DNA of 64,000 nucleotides from Knoellia subterranea KCTC 19937 (GTDB lineage Bacteria > Actinomycetota > Actinomycetes > Actinomycetales > Dermatophilaceae): contig NZ_AVPK01000005.1 in assembly GCF_000768685.1 (NCBI RefSeq), positions 1-64,000 on the forward strand, given 5' to 3'. The notes under the pieces were generated by a model. It did not search any database. It was given only the letters and a program-made list of their open reading frames with translations, and had not been told where the DNA came from. A program made the translations under genes and the position numbers. Positions 45,188-55,889 of the stretch are shown in pieces; the first letter of the stretch is position 1; the number at the start of each line of letters is the position of its first letter.

Positions 45188-48100
45188 ATGCGTCTCACGA
45201 CCGCCGTCCCCAGAGGACTGACCGCAGGAGCCCTCGCGCTCGCACTCGGGTGGGCCACGGCCCCCGGGTCGGCCGCAGCCGCTCCCCCGACCAACGCGCT
45301 GGGCAACGTGCCGGCTGCGGCCGACGAGGGTAGCGCGTGGTCGACCTCGTTCGAGGCCGGCCAGCCGCAACCGCTCGAGTCGACCGTCGAGGTCGACGGC
45401 GACAGCCCCCGGCAGCAGAACGTGACCGGCGGCGCCGCAGCCGACGGAAGCCTTCTCGGCTCCGTCAGTGCCGTGACCGCGAGCGCCGAGAACGCTCCGG
45501 GTGAGGTCGCGGCAAACCTCACCGACGCGAACCCCGACACGAAGTGGCTCGCATTCGCCCGGACCGGGTGGGTGCGCTACCAACTGACCCAACCCAAGCG
45601 GGCCCTGACGTGGAGCCTCACGTCCGGCAACGATGAGCCGGGCCGTGACCCCAAGGACGTCACCCTTCAGGGGTCGGCAGACGGCACGACCTGGACCGAC
45701 CTCGACCGCCGCACCGGCCTGGCGTTCGCGACGCGAGGGCAGAAGCAGACCTTCGACGTGACGACACCCGGCGACTTCACGTACTACCGGCTCGACGTCA
45801 CGGCCAACAACGGCGCCTCCATCGTGCAGCTGGCCGACTGGGGACTGTTCGGCGCGATCGAGCCGGGGGAGCCCGAGCTGTCGCCGATCGTCTCGACGGT
45901 GGGCTCGGGGCCCCGCTCCGGCTACAACGTCAAGGCCCAGGTGGGCTGGACCGGCGTCAAGGCCCTGCGCTACGGAGGCAGGCACACGGCGAGCGGTCGC
46001 GGCTACGCCTGGAACCGGCTCTTCGACGTGGATGTGCCTGTGGGACAGCGGTCCCAGCTCACCTACAAGATCATCCCGGACATGATCACGGGTGACCTGA
46101 GCTACCCGTCGACCTACACGGCCGTTGACCTCAAGTTCACCGACGGCACCTACCTGTCCGGCCTCGGCGCATCCGACAGCCACGACACGGCGGCCTCGCC
46201 CAACGGTCAGGGAGTCGGCAAGATCCTCTACGCCGCACAGTGGAACTCCGTCGTCATCGACCTCGGCCCCAAGGCTGCAGGCAAGACGATCGACGCGATT
46301 CTCGTCGGCTACGACAACACCGCGGGGGCGACGAAGGAGACGACGTTCGGCGGCTGGATCGACGACCTGAAGATCGACCCGTCGCCGGCCGCGCTGGACC
46401 GGACGAGCCCGACGAACGCCGTCGACATCCGGCGCGGAACCAACTCGAGCGGGTCCTTCTCGCGCGGCAACAACCTGCCGATCAGCGCCGTCCCCAACGG
46501 ATTCACGTTCTTCACCCCGGTGACGAACGCCAACTCGCAGTCCTGGCAGTACGACTACCAGTCGGGCAACAACGCGCAGAACCGTCCCGTCCTCCAGGGG
46601 CTCGGGATCTCGCACGAGCCCTCGCCGTGGATGGGTGACCGCAACCAGATGTCGGTCATGCCCTCGATCACGTCGGGCACCCCGACCGGCAGCGCGTCCG
46701 GCCGCGGGCTCGCGTTCGACCACGCGACCGAGGTGTCCCGCCCCGACCACTACCGGGTCCACCTGGACGGCGGAATCATCGCCGAGACCGCCCCGGCCGA
46801 CCACGGCGGCATCTGGCGCTTCACCTTCCCCGAGGGCGCCCCCAAGGGCAGCCTCGTCATCGACACGGTCGACAACAACGGCTCGTTCACGGTCGACACC
46901 GCGACCGGCACCCTCACCGGCTGGGTCGACAACGGCAGCGGCCTCTCCGTCGGCCGCAGCCGCATGTTCGTCCACGGTGTCTTCGACCGGCCCGCCAGCG
47001 CGACCGGCACTGCACCCAACGGCCACACCGGCACCCGCTTCGCGTCGTTCGACACGACGACCGACCGGGACGTCGAACTCCGCATCGCCACATCGTTCAT
47101 CTCGCTCGACCAGGCCAAGCGCAACCACGACCTCGAACTCTCCGGGAAGTCGTTCAACGACGTCCAGGGTGCTGCAAAGGCGTTGTGGGACAAGCGACTT
47201 CGCGTCGTCGAGGTCGAGGATGCCAGCGACTCGGAGCTGACGACGCTCTACTCGAACCTCTACCGACTCAACCTCTACCCGAACAGCCAGTTCGAGAACA
47301 CGGGCACGGCGAGCGCACCGCGCTACCAGTACGCCAGCCCCGTCTCCCCGAAGTCCGGCAACGCCACCCCGACCACGACGAACGCCGCCATCAAGGACGG
47401 CAAGATCTATGTCAACAACGGGTTCTGGGACACCTACCGGACCGTGTGGCCGGCCTACGCCCTGCTCTACCCGGAGGTCGCCGCCGAGATCGCCGACGGT
47501 TTCGTCCAGCAGTTCCGTGACGGTGGCTGGGTCGCCCGCTGGTCCTCGCCGGGCTACGCGGACCTCATGACGGGTACGAGCTCCGACGTCTCGTTCGCGG
47601 ACCTCTTCGTCAAGGGCGTCGACCTGCCCGACAAGCTGGGCACCTACGAGGCCGCCCTGCGCAACGCCACGGTCCTGCCGCCCTCCTCGGGCGTGGGCCG
47701 CAAGGGCATGGACTCGTCGCAGTTCCTCGGCTACACCCCGGACACGGCGCACGAGAGCGTGTCGTGGGGCCTCGAGGGATTCATCAACGACTTCGGCATC
47801 GGCAACCACGCGGCCAAACTCGCCACCGACCCGAGCGTGCCCGCGGCGCGTCAGGCCCAGCTCAAGGAGGAGTCGGAGTACTTCCTCAAGCGAGCGACCG
47901 ACTACGTCAACCACTTCGACCCCGAGACCGGCTTCCTGCGGGTCCGTCAGGCGGGCGGTGAGTTCGCGCCGAACTACGACCCGGACGCCTGGGGCAACGG
48001 CTACACCGAGACCAACGGCTGGAACTTCGCGTTCCACGCGCCGCAGGACGGCAACGGTCTCGCCAACCTCCTCGGTGGGCGGGAGGCTCTCGCCGACAAG

Positions 48101-50272
48101 CTCGACGAGTTCTTCACCCGACCGGAGACCGGGACCAAGCCCGGCAGCTACGGCGGGATCATCCACGAGATCATCGAGGCCCGCGACGTCCGCATGGGCA
48201 TGTTCGGGATGAGCAACCAGGTCTCGCACCACATCCCCTACATGTACAACTGGACCGGCAAGCAGTGGCGGACCGCCGAGACCGTGCGCGAGGTGCTGCG
48301 TCGCCTCTACGTCGGCAGTGAGATCGGCCAGGGCTACCCGGGTGACGAGGACAACGGCGAGCAGTCCGCGTGGAACACGCTCTCGTCCCTCGGCATCTAC
48401 CCGCTCCAGGTCGGCTCGGCCGAATGGGCCGTCGGCTCACCGAAGTTCACCAAGGCGACGGTGCACCGCGCCCAGGGCGACCTCGTCGTCAACGCCCCGG
48501 CGAACTCGGCGAAGAACATCTACGTCCAGAAGCTCAAGGTCAACGGAGACGGGTTCAAGAACGTCTCGATCCCGCACTCGATGATGACGGGACCGACGAC
48601 GATCGACTTCACCATGGGTTCCTCGCCGTCGGACTACGGCAGCAAGCCGAACGCCGCTCCCCCGTCGCTGACCAAGGGCGACGCCAAGCCGGCGCCGCTC
48701 CGTGACGCCACGGGACCCAACCGCGGCACCGTCACGGCACCGGGAGCGACGAACGCCAAGGCGCTCGTCGACAACTCGTCGACGACCTCGACGACGTTCG
48801 ACTCGGCGACGCCGACGGTGACCTACACCCTGTCCGGCATCGGACAGCGGGCCACGTTCTACACCCTGACCAACGGGTCGGCGGCCGGAGAACCCAAGGC
48901 CTGGCGGGTCGAGGGCTTCAAGAACGGCTCGTGGACGACGATCGACACCCGCCAGGACCAGTCGTTCACCTGGCGCACCCAGACCCGTCCGTTCAAGATC
49001 GCGACGCCCGGGACGTACACGGCATACCGCCTCGTCGTCACGGCGAGCACGGGAACGCCGACGCTCTCCGAGGTCGAGTTCCTCACCGACGGGTCGCACG
49101 CCGAGAACACCGGCATCAAGGTGAGCCCAGCGACCGACCTCGAGGGACTGGAGGGCCAGGCCATCAGCGGCACCATCGCCACCTTCTCCGGTGGCAAGGG
49201 AACCGCTGCGGCCGACTACACCGCCACGATCGCGTGGGGTGACGGGGCCACCTCCACCGGCACGATCACTGCTGGTGAGCTGGGCGCCTTCACAGTCCGG
49301 GCAAGCCACACGTGGGAGGAGCCGGGCGTCTACGAACCGGTCATCACGGTCAAGGACGCCAAGGGTCAGGCGGCAGCGACCGCGGTCGTGACCGTGCACC
49401 AGGCCGTCGTGCCGTCGTATGCCGAGGGCTTCGACCTCGTCTGCATCGGTAACCCCGGTCAGGAGATCCCGTGCGACGGCGACCAGGCTGCGGTTTCCCG
49501 CCCGGCCCTCGCCGCTGCGGGCGCCTCCCCCGGCAAGCTGCTCACCGTCCCCGGGACCGACCTGCGGTTCTCCATGCCGGCGATCCCGGCGGGTGAGAAC
49601 GACAACGCCACGGGAGCCGGACAGACCCTGCCCATCACCCTGGCGCCCGGTGCCACGAAGCTCAGCCTCATCGGCACCGCGACCCAGAAGGACCAGGACA
49701 CCACCGGAACGGTGACGTACACCGATGGCACGAGCACGGCATACAGGATCCAGTACGGCGACTGGTGCGGCGGCGTGAAGTTCGACAACCTCCTCGCCGT
49801 CGAGATGACCTCACGCCTCAACGGAACGGGGACGGACAGCTGCCACCTCAAGCTGTTCGCCACCGCACCGCTGACGATCCCCGCGGGCAAGACCGTCCAG
49901 TCGGTGACGCTGCCGACGCAGACGGGCGACCCGCACGCCAACGGTCGGATCCACGTCTTCTCCGTGGCCGACAACGGCACCCCGCTCGAGGTCACGCCGG
50001 CCGCGAGCGCCACGGCGAAGTCCGGCGTCGCCACGACGGTGACGCTGGGTGAGGTCGCGGGTGGTGTGCTCGGCGAGGACGGCTACAGCGCCCGCGTGGC
50101 CTGGGGCGACGGCAGCCCGACGACGAACGCCACGGTCACCGTGGCCGCCGACGGCACCGCCACCCTGAGCGGCTCGCACACCTGGGCGAAGCCCGGCACC
50201 TACACGGTGCGGATCCTCGTCGGCGACAGCCGCAACGACACCGTGGCCCAGGTGACCGTGACCGTCACCTGA
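45188..50272 (+). CDS. Secreted multidomain GH92 alpha-mannosidase
   Basis: The 1694-residue exported enzyme has a signal peptide (1-about 32), an F5/8-type-C-like carbohydrate-binding domain (about 91-228), the GH92 N-terminal beta domain and catalytic (alpha/alpha)6 domain (about 230-1150; HESVSWGLEGFIND near 855 and GQGYPGDEDNGEQSAW near 1047), a second F5/8-like domain (about 1170-1302) and two PKD/Ig-like repeats (IAWGDGATSTGT near 1340, VAWGDGSPTTNAT near 1638) around a further beta domain. GH92 enzymes are calcium-dependent exo-acting alpha-mannosidases, often alpha-1,2, acting on fungal mannan or N-glycans. ATG 45188 is set by GGAGGA at 45179. No sorting signal is visible, so it is probably released or held by its binding domains. 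Confidence 0.92.
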   Translation: MRLTTAVPRGLTAGALALALGWATAPGSAAAAPPTNALGNVPAAADEGSAWSTSFEAGQPQPLESTVEVDGDSPRQQNVTGGAAADGSLLGSVSAVTASAENAPGEVAANLTDANPDTKWLAFARTGWVRYQLTQPKRALTWSLTSGNDEPGRDPKDVTLQGSADGTTWTDLDRRTGLAFATRGQKQTFDVTTPGDFTYYRLDVTANNGASIVQLADWGLFGAIEPGEPELSPIVSTVGSGPRSGYNVKAQVGWTGVKALRYGGRHTASGRGYAWNRLFDVDVPVGQRSQLTYKIIPDMITGDLSYPSTYTAVDLKFTDGTYLSGLGASDSHDTAASPNGQGVGKILYAAQWNSVVIDLGPKAAGKTIDAILVGYDNTAGATKETTFGGWIDDLKIDPSPAALDRTSPTNAVDIRRGTNSSGSFSRGNNLPISAVPNGFTFFTPVTNANSQSWQYDYQSGNNAQNRPVLQGLGISHEPSPWMGDRNQMSVMPSITSGTPTGSASGRGLAFDHATEVSRPDHYRVHLDGGIIAETAPADHGGIWRFTFPEGAPKGSLVIDTVDNNGSFTVDTATGTLTGWVDNGSGLSVGRSRMFVHGVFDRPASATGTAPNGHTGTRFASFDTTTDRDVELRIATSFISLDQAKRNHDLELSGKSFNDVQGAAKALWDKRLRVVEVEDASDSELTTLYSNLYRLNLYPNSQFENTGTASAPRYQYASPVSPKSGNATPTTTNAAIKDGKIYVNNGFWDTYRTVWPAYALLYPEVAAEIADGFVQQFRDGGWVARWSSPGYADLMTGTSSDVSFADLFVKGVDLPDKLGTYEAALRNATVLPPSSGVGRKGMDSSQFLGYTPDTAHESVSWGLEGFINDFGIGNHAAKLATDPSVPAARQAQLKEESEYFLKRATDYVNHFDPETGFLRVRQAGGEFAPNYDPDAWGNGYTETNGWNFAFHAPQDGNGLANLLGGREALADKLDEFFTRPETGTKPGSYGGIIHEIIEARDVRMGMFGMSNQVSHHIPYMYNWTGKQWRTAETVREVLRRLYVGSEIGQGYPGDEDNGEQSAWNTLSSLGIYPLQVGSAEWAVGSPKFTKATVHRAQGDLVVNAPANSAKNIYVQKLKVNGDGFKNVSIPHSMMTGPTTIDFTMGSSPSDYGSKPNAAPPSLTKGDAKPAPLRDATGPNRGTVTAPGATNAKALVDNSSTTSTTFDSATPTVTYTLSGIGQRATFYTLTNGSAAGEPKAWRVEGFKNGSWTTIDTRQDQSFTWRTQTRPFKIATPGTYTAYRLVVTASTGTPTLSEVEFLTDGSHAENTGIKVSPATDLEGLEGQAISGTIATFSGGKGTAAADYTATIAWGDGATSTGTITAGELGAFTVRASHTWEEPGVYEPVITVKDAKGQAAATAVVTVHQAVVPSYAEGFDLVCIGNPGQEIPCDGDQAAVSRPALAAAGASPGKLLTVPGTDLRFSMPAIPAGENDNATGAGQTLPITLAPGATKLSLIGTATQKDQDTTGTVTYTDGTSTAYRIQYGDWCGGVKFDNLLAVEMTSRLNGTGTDSCHLKLFATAPLTIPAGKTVQSVTLPTQTGDPHANGRIHVFSVADNGTPLEVTPAASATAKSGVATTVTLGEVAGGVLGEDGYSARVAWGDGSPTTNATVTVAADGTATLSGSHTWAKPGTYTVRILVGDSRNDTVAQVTVTVT

Positions 50273-50291
50273 CCGGCCACTCGTCGCATTA

Positions 50292-50360
50292 TCGGGTGAC
50301 CCGACAAAGGTCCCCTTCGCCCGGGTTGGCAACTCGGGTGAAGGGGACCTTTGTCGGGTC
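50292..50360. terminator. Nested alternative hairpins between GH92 and groEL (copy 3)
   Basis: Arms 50298-50323 and 50335-50360 pair over 26 bp with one mismatch around an 11-nt loop. The left arm begins inside a local hairpin TCGGG-TGA-CCCGA (50292-50304), the same CGGG-TGA-CCCG core found in the elements at 41825 and 58207. Here the local hairpin is at the opposite end, as in an inverted arrangement. Terminator for the GH92 gene and probably groEL. Confidence 0.75.
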
Positions 50361-50370
50361 GAGCAAAACA

Positions 50371-50408
50371 GAGACGAACCCAGAGACGAACCCTAGAAAA
50401 CGAACCCT
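50371..50408 (+). repeat. Three imperfect tandem 12-bp repeats
   Basis: GAGACGAACCCA, GAGACGAACCCT and AGAAAACGAACCCT follow each other at 50371-50408 between the two terminator hairpins. This A-rich stretch is unlike the surrounding sequence. Confidence 0.5.
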
Positions 50409-50414
50409 CAGAAA

Positions 50415-50461
50415 CACGTATGCCGTGTGCTCCCCCTGTACGGGAGCACACGGCATACGTG
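50415..50461. terminator. groEL terminator made from inverted GGCATAC words
   Basis: Perfect 20-bp arms 50415-50434 and 50442-50461 (CACGTATGCCGTGTGCTCCC and complement) with a 7-nt loop, 28 nt past the groEL stop. Each arm contains the 10-mer ACGGCATACG or its complement, as uptake-signal terminators do in Haemophilus and Neisseria. Confidence 0.8.
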
Positions 50462-50488
50462 CGTGTTCAGTTCAGAACAGGATCAGCC

Positions 50489-52114
<1,626 letters not shown>

Positions 52115-52167
52115 TCAGTAGTCAGTGGACAGCGATCGTGTCGCTGTGGTCCAGCAGTGGTGATGCG

Positions 52168-52211
52168 CGTATGCCGTGAGCTCACCGTGGGAGGTGAGCC
52201 CACGGCATACG
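52168..52211. terminator. Hairpin of inverted GGCATAC words between groES and groEL
   Basis: Outer arms CGTATGCCGTG (52168-52178) and CACGGCATACG (52201-52211) and inner arms GCTCACC / GGTGAGC pair around a six-base loop with one mismatch. It could attenuate read-through from groES into groEL or stabilise a processed end. The remaining 212-nt gap shows no clear promoter to my eye. Confidence 0.7.
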
Positions 52212-52317
52212 TGGTGGTTCAGACCCAAGACAACGGTCAGCCGCCGTGCTTTCGCGTCGGCTTCCTCACCGCTTCGGGCCTCGGGCGCTGACCGCCCTGC
52301 GTTGCCTACGCGGTTCG

Positions 52318-52611
52318 TCAGCCGACGATCGCGAGGATGTCGCGCGCGCTCAGGATGAGGTACTCCTGACCGCCGTGCTTGACCTCGGTGCCGCCGTACT
52401 TGCTGTAGATGACACGGTCGCCGACGGTGACGTCGAGCGGAACGCGGTTGCCGTTGTCGTCAATGCGACCGGGGCCGACCGCGAGGACCTCGCCCTCCTG
52501 GGGCTTCTCCTTCGCGGTGTCCGGGATGACGAGACCGGACGCGGTGGTCTGCTCGGCGTCGAGCGACTTGATGACGATGCGGTCCTCGAGCGGCTTGATG
52601 GAAACCGACAC
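52318..52611 (-). CDS. groES: 10-kDa co-chaperonin GroES
   Basis: The 97-residue protein ([48 protein letters not shown]) is a standard GroES with the mobile loop [15 protein letters not shown] 52611 is fixed by AGGGGAGG seven bases upstream and by the family start. Two CIRCE operators lie in its promoter, so HrcA represses it. Confidence 0.95.
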   Translation of the reverse strand: MSVSIKPLEDRIVIKSLDAEQTTASGLVIPDTAKEKPQEGEVLAVGPGRIDDNGNRVPLDVTVGDRVIYSKYGGTEVKHGGQEYLILSARDILAIVG

Positions 52612-52719
52612 TGTGTGACCTCCCCTTTGGGATGAGTCGAAGGTGGACATGGGATGCAAAGTTGCGCGCAGCTGTCGAGCCAATACGCCGTCGCGGGGGT
52701 CGTGTCGGTCCGCTTGCGC

Positions 52720-52794
52720 TGGCACTCGCCGGAGGTGAGTGCCAATGATCCAAATCTAGGTCGGCAATTAGCACTCGGTCAACTCGAGTGCCAA
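52720..52794 (-). promoter_or_regulatory. groES promoter with two CIRCE operators
   Basis: CIRCE 1 is TTAGCACTC-N9-GAGTGCCAA (52768-52794) and CIRCE 2 is TGGCACTC-N9-GAGTGCCA (52720-52744). Between them on the minus strand, TTGACC (52777-52782) and TAGATT (52753-52758) with an 18-bp spacer form a sigma-A-like promoter. The -35 lies in the CIRCE 1 spacer and CIRCE 2 covers the likely start point, so HrcA bound at either would block initiation. Confidence 0.9.
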
Positions 52795-52877
52795 AGGTTC
52801 TCGGGTGTTCGCCGAGGGCACAACGGGACCGACAACCCAGTTGCGGCGCACGTCGCCCGACGCGAGGGTTGACCCTT

Positions 52878-53714
52878 GTGACCGACACCGACACCGACAC
52901 TGACACCGCGACCCTGCTTGCCGCCTACGACGCCCAGCTCCGCCGCGATGCCGAGGTCCTCTCCGCCATCCGGACGACCGAACTCGGCCCGCTCCTGTTG
53001 GCCGAGTACCTCGGAGGGCGCGGGTTCATCACCTACCGCAGCCTCGAGGTGGACGGCGAGCCAGCCACCGAGGACTCGATCCGCGACCTCGTGACCGGCG
53101 CCCTCGAGCACTACGCCGCGCGCCCGGAGATCAAGCGGATCGAGTGGAAGACGCGCGGACACGACCACGCGCCGGGACTCCACGACGCCCTCGTCGCTGC
53201 GGGGTTCACGCCGGACGAGCCCGAGTCAGTCATGGTCGGCGACGCCTCGCTTCTCGCGCTCGACCTCGCCCTCCCCGAGGGGGTCACGGTTCGTCGGGTC
53301 ACCGACGAGGCCGACGTGCGGGCCATGGTGGCCATGCAGTCCGAGGTCTTCGGCGATGACGCCGAGGACGCCGCCGAGATGGCCGAGGCCCTCCTTCATC
53401 GGCTGCGCACTCGGGACGACATGGAGATGTGGGCCGCCGAGGAGGGTGGCGTGATCGTGAGCGCCGGTCGGCTCGAACCCGTCGAGGGAAGCGACTTCGC
53501 CGGCATCTGGGGTGGCGCGACGAGGCCAGAGCACCGGGGGCGGGGAATCTACCGCGCACTCACGGCGGCACGGGCCCGGTCGGCGATCGACCACGGGAAG
53601 CGTTGGATCAACAGCGACTCGACGGAGTTCTCCCGCCCCATCCTCGAACGCTCCGGTCTCGTCAGGGTGACCTCGACGACGCCTTACGAGTGGAAGCGGC
53701 GTCACGACCACTGA
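52878..53714 (+). CDS. GNAT-family N-acetyltransferase
   Basis: The 278-residue protein has a C-terminal GNAT domain (about 135-275) with the acetyl-CoA loop ATRPEHRGRGIYRALTAA (RGRGIY as Q/RxxGxG/A variant). The N-terminal half is unassigned. The start at GTG 52878 is followed by TDTDTDTDTAT, encoded by four GACACC-like hexamers, a simple repeat able to change length in frame. Substrate unknown. Confidence 0.78.
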   Translation: MTDTDTDTDTATLLAAYDAQLRRDAEVLSAIRTTELGPLLLAEYLGGRGFITYRSLEVDGEPATEDSIRDLVTGALEHYAARPEIKRIEWKTRGHDHAPGLHDALVAAGFTPDEPESVMVGDASLLALDLALPEGVTVRRVTDEADVRAMVAMQSEVFGDDAEDAAEMAEALLHRLRTRDDMEMWAAEEGGVIVSAGRLEPVEGSDFAGIWGGATRPEHRGRGIYRALTAARARSAIDHGKRWINSDSTEFSRPILERSGLVRVTSTTPYEWKRRHDH

Positions 53715-53737
53715 CCGGACAATGAGAAGGTTGACCA

Positions 53738-54976
53738 GTGGACGTGAGCACTGTGAGGGCATTGGCTGCCCCGGATGGGCAGGAGCTCTTGCGTTCCCTC
53801 CCTCCCTACAGCGACTCCGACGTCCTCACGGTCCAGGATCGGCTCCGTCGCGCCGGCCACCCGGCCGCGCTCACGGCCGCTGCCCTCACCCAGCAACGGC
53901 TGCGGGCCAGGGCGGTCGCCAAGTTCGGTGAGTTCGCCTCCGACATGCTCTTCACCCCCGACGGGCTGGAGCAGGCGACGCGCCTCGAGGTTGCGGTCGC
54001 CCACGCCCATCGCTTCAGCCGGGCAAGTCTGGCCACGGTGCACGACCTCGGCTGCGGGATCGGCGCCGATGCCGTGACCCTGTCCTCGCTCGGAGTGACC
54101 GTGCGGGCGGTGGACTCCGATCCCGTGACGGCTGCCGTCGCCGACGCGAACCTGCGCCCCTGGCCGGACTCGCGAGCGCGGGTCGGCAAGGCCGAGTACG
54201 CCGACTTCGGCTTCGACCCGGGCCGCAACCGGGTCGGCGCCTGGCTCGACCCGGCCCGCCGCACTCGCGGGGTCGCCGACATCTCCGGACGCACCCGGCG
54301 CACGTTCCGCCTCGAGGAGATCTCGCCGTCCTGGGACTTCGTCCAGCAGGTCGCCGCGGCCGTCCCCGCGACGGGCGTCAAGCTCAGCCCCGGCTTCGAC
54401 CACGAGGCGATCCCCGCCGGCACCGAGGCCCAGTGGACGTCGTGGGACGGTGACGTTGTCGAGTGCGCACTGTGGTGGGGGCCGCTGGCCATGACCCGCG
54501 GACGCACGGCCCGGATCATGGGCCCCGACGCGACACCCGTCGTCGTCACCGAATCCATGGCGGACGCCCTCCCACCGACGGCCACGTCACTCTCCGACGT
54601 GGGCGGCTGGCTCCACGACGTCGACAAGGCCGTCATCCGTGCGGGCCTCGTCGGCGCGGCGACCCGCGCGACCGCCGGCATGGAGTCGGACGAGGGCACG
54701 GGCTACGTCCTCACGTCGCGCAACGTCTCCCTCGCCTACACCCGTCGGTATGCCGTCCACGAGGCCATGCCGTTCACGGTCAAGACCCTGCGTGGCTGGC
54801 TGCGCGAGCACGGCGTCACCGGGCTGACGATCAAGAAGCGCGGCATCCGCCTCGATGACGAGCAGCTGCGTCGCGACCTGAAGATCGGCACCAAGGCCGG
54901 CGACGGCGAACAGGCCACGGTGGTCCTCACCCGCGTCGGCGGGGAAGCCGCCGCGCTCATCGTCTCCTCTGCCTGA
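53738..54976 (+). CDS. Class I SAM-dependent methyltransferase with THUMP-like C-terminal domain
   Basis: The 412-residue protein has a Rossmann methyltransferase core with DLGCGIGADAVTLSSLG (about 105-121) as SAM loop, and a C-terminal region (about 330-410, TVKTLRGWLREHGVTGLTIKKRGIRLDDEQLRRDL) like the THUMP-like RNA-binding domain in this actinobacterial family. It probably modifies RNA. GTG 53738 has GAGAAGG 9 nt upstream. A 20-bp-arm palindrome follows directly. Confidence 0.8.
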   Translation: MDVSTVRALAAPDGQELLRSLPPYSDSDVLTVQDRLRRAGHPAALTAAALTQQRLRARAVAKFGEFASDMLFTPDGLEQATRLEVAVAHAHRFSRASLATVHDLGCGIGADAVTLSSLGVTVRAVDSDPVTAAVADANLRPWPDSRARVGKAEYADFGFDPGRNRVGAWLDPARRTRGVADISGRTRRTFRLEEISPSWDFVQQVAAAVPATGVKLSPGFDHEAIPAGTEAQWTSWDGDVVECALWWGPLAMTRGRTARIMGPDATPVVVTESMADALPPTATSLSDVGGWLHDVDKAVIRAGLVGAATRATAGMESDEGTGYVLTSRNVSLAYTRRYAVHEAMPFTVKTLRGWLREHGVTGLTIKKRGIRLDDEQLRRDLKIGTKAGDGEQATVVLTRVGGEAAALIVSSA

Positions 54977-54978
54977 TT

Positions 54979-55057
54979 CCGCACTTATTGCCCATTCGCG
55001 CAGGTCCACGAGCCGCTCCCTGCGCTGGGACTGTGCACGAATGGGCAATAAGTGCGG
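54979..55057. repeat. Perfect 20-bp-arm palindrome between convergent genes
   Basis: Arms 54979-54998 (CCGCACTTATTGCCCATTCG) and 55038-55057 are perfect complements around a 39-nt centre. It lies 3 nt after the methyltransferase stop and 2 nt before the ribokinase stop, filling the gap. The arm shares the core ACTNATTGCCC with the in-frame palindrome at 28548. It may serve as a two-way terminator. Confidence 0.8.
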
Positions 55058-55058
55058 G

Positions 55059-55889
55059 TTAAAGCTGAGGGTCGGGTTGGGCGCCCTCGTGCTGGACCGC
55101 AGCGGCACCCGCCGCCAGGGCACGGTCCAGCGCAGTCGCGCGATCGGCTCCCGACGCCAGCGCCGCAGCAAGCGCACCGCAGAACGCATCGCCGGCGCCC
55201 GTCGTGTCGCGCACAGCTCCCGGGCCGACCTGGTGGGCCGGAACGGTCTCGCCGTCCCACGAGGCCCCGTTGGCGCCGAACGTCACGAGCAGCGAACCCG
55301 CCACTGCCCCCGACTCGGCCAACGCCACCATCTCGTATTCGTTGGCAACCACCGGATCGGCGAGCGCGACGACATCGGCCGGGAGAGCGGCATACGGGGC
55401 GGTATTGAGGACGACGCGGGCACCGACGTGAGCGGCCCGCCGAACGGCCGCGCAGACGACCGGCAGCGGCACCTCGAGCTGGACCAGGAGCACGTCGCCC
55501 GGTCCGAGTTCGTCGACCGCAGCGACCTCGGTGTCGTCGAGGGCGCCGTTCGCTCCCGGGATCACGATGATGCTGTTCTCTCCGGCGTCGTCGACCGCGA
55601 TGAGCGCGTGGCCGGTCGCCTGCCCCTCGACTTCACGGACGCGTGAGACGTCGATTCCCCTGCGGGACAGGCGCTCCACGTATGCCGTGCCGCCGGCGTC
55701 GTTCCCGACGCATCCGACCATGTGGACGTGTGCGCCCGCAGCAGCGGCGGCGACGGCCTGGTTGGCGCCCTTGCCGCCGGCGAGACGGTCCAGCCCCTCA
55801 CCGAGCAGGGTTTCGCCCGGACGGGGATGACGTTCGACGCGGGTGACGAGGTCGACGTTGAGTGAACCGAGGACAACGACGCGACCCAT
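55059..55889 (-). CDS. rbsK: Ribokinase
   Basis: The 276-residue PfkB-family kinase has GSLNVDLVTRV, the sugar motif GGKGANQAVAAA, and the C-terminal DTTGAGDAFCGALAAAL with the catalytic Asp. It phosphorylates ribose, most likely that released by the overlapping nucleoside hydrolase gene (ATGA at 55887-55891). Nucleoside salvage is the evident joint role. Confidence 0.88.
   Translation of the reverse strand: MGRVVVLGSLNVDLVTRVERHPRPGETLLGEGLDRLAGGKGANQAVAAAAAGAHVHMVGCVGNDAGGTAYVERLSRRGIDVSRVREVEGQATGHALIAVDDAGENSIIVIPGANGALDDTEVAAVDELGPGDVLLVQLEVPLPVVCAAVRRAAHVGARVVLNTAPYAALPADVVALADPVVANEYEMVALAESGAVAGSLLVTFGANGASWDGETVPAHQVGPGAVRDTTGAGDAFCGALAAALASGADRATALDRALAAGAAAVQHEGAQPDPQL

Noticed and set aside
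45164-48232. 1022-residue antisense open frame opposite the GH92 gene
   Set aside because: High-GC coding strands leave long open frames opposite; composition (Val/Asp/Gly/Arg-rich) and lack of any domain mark it as a shadow.
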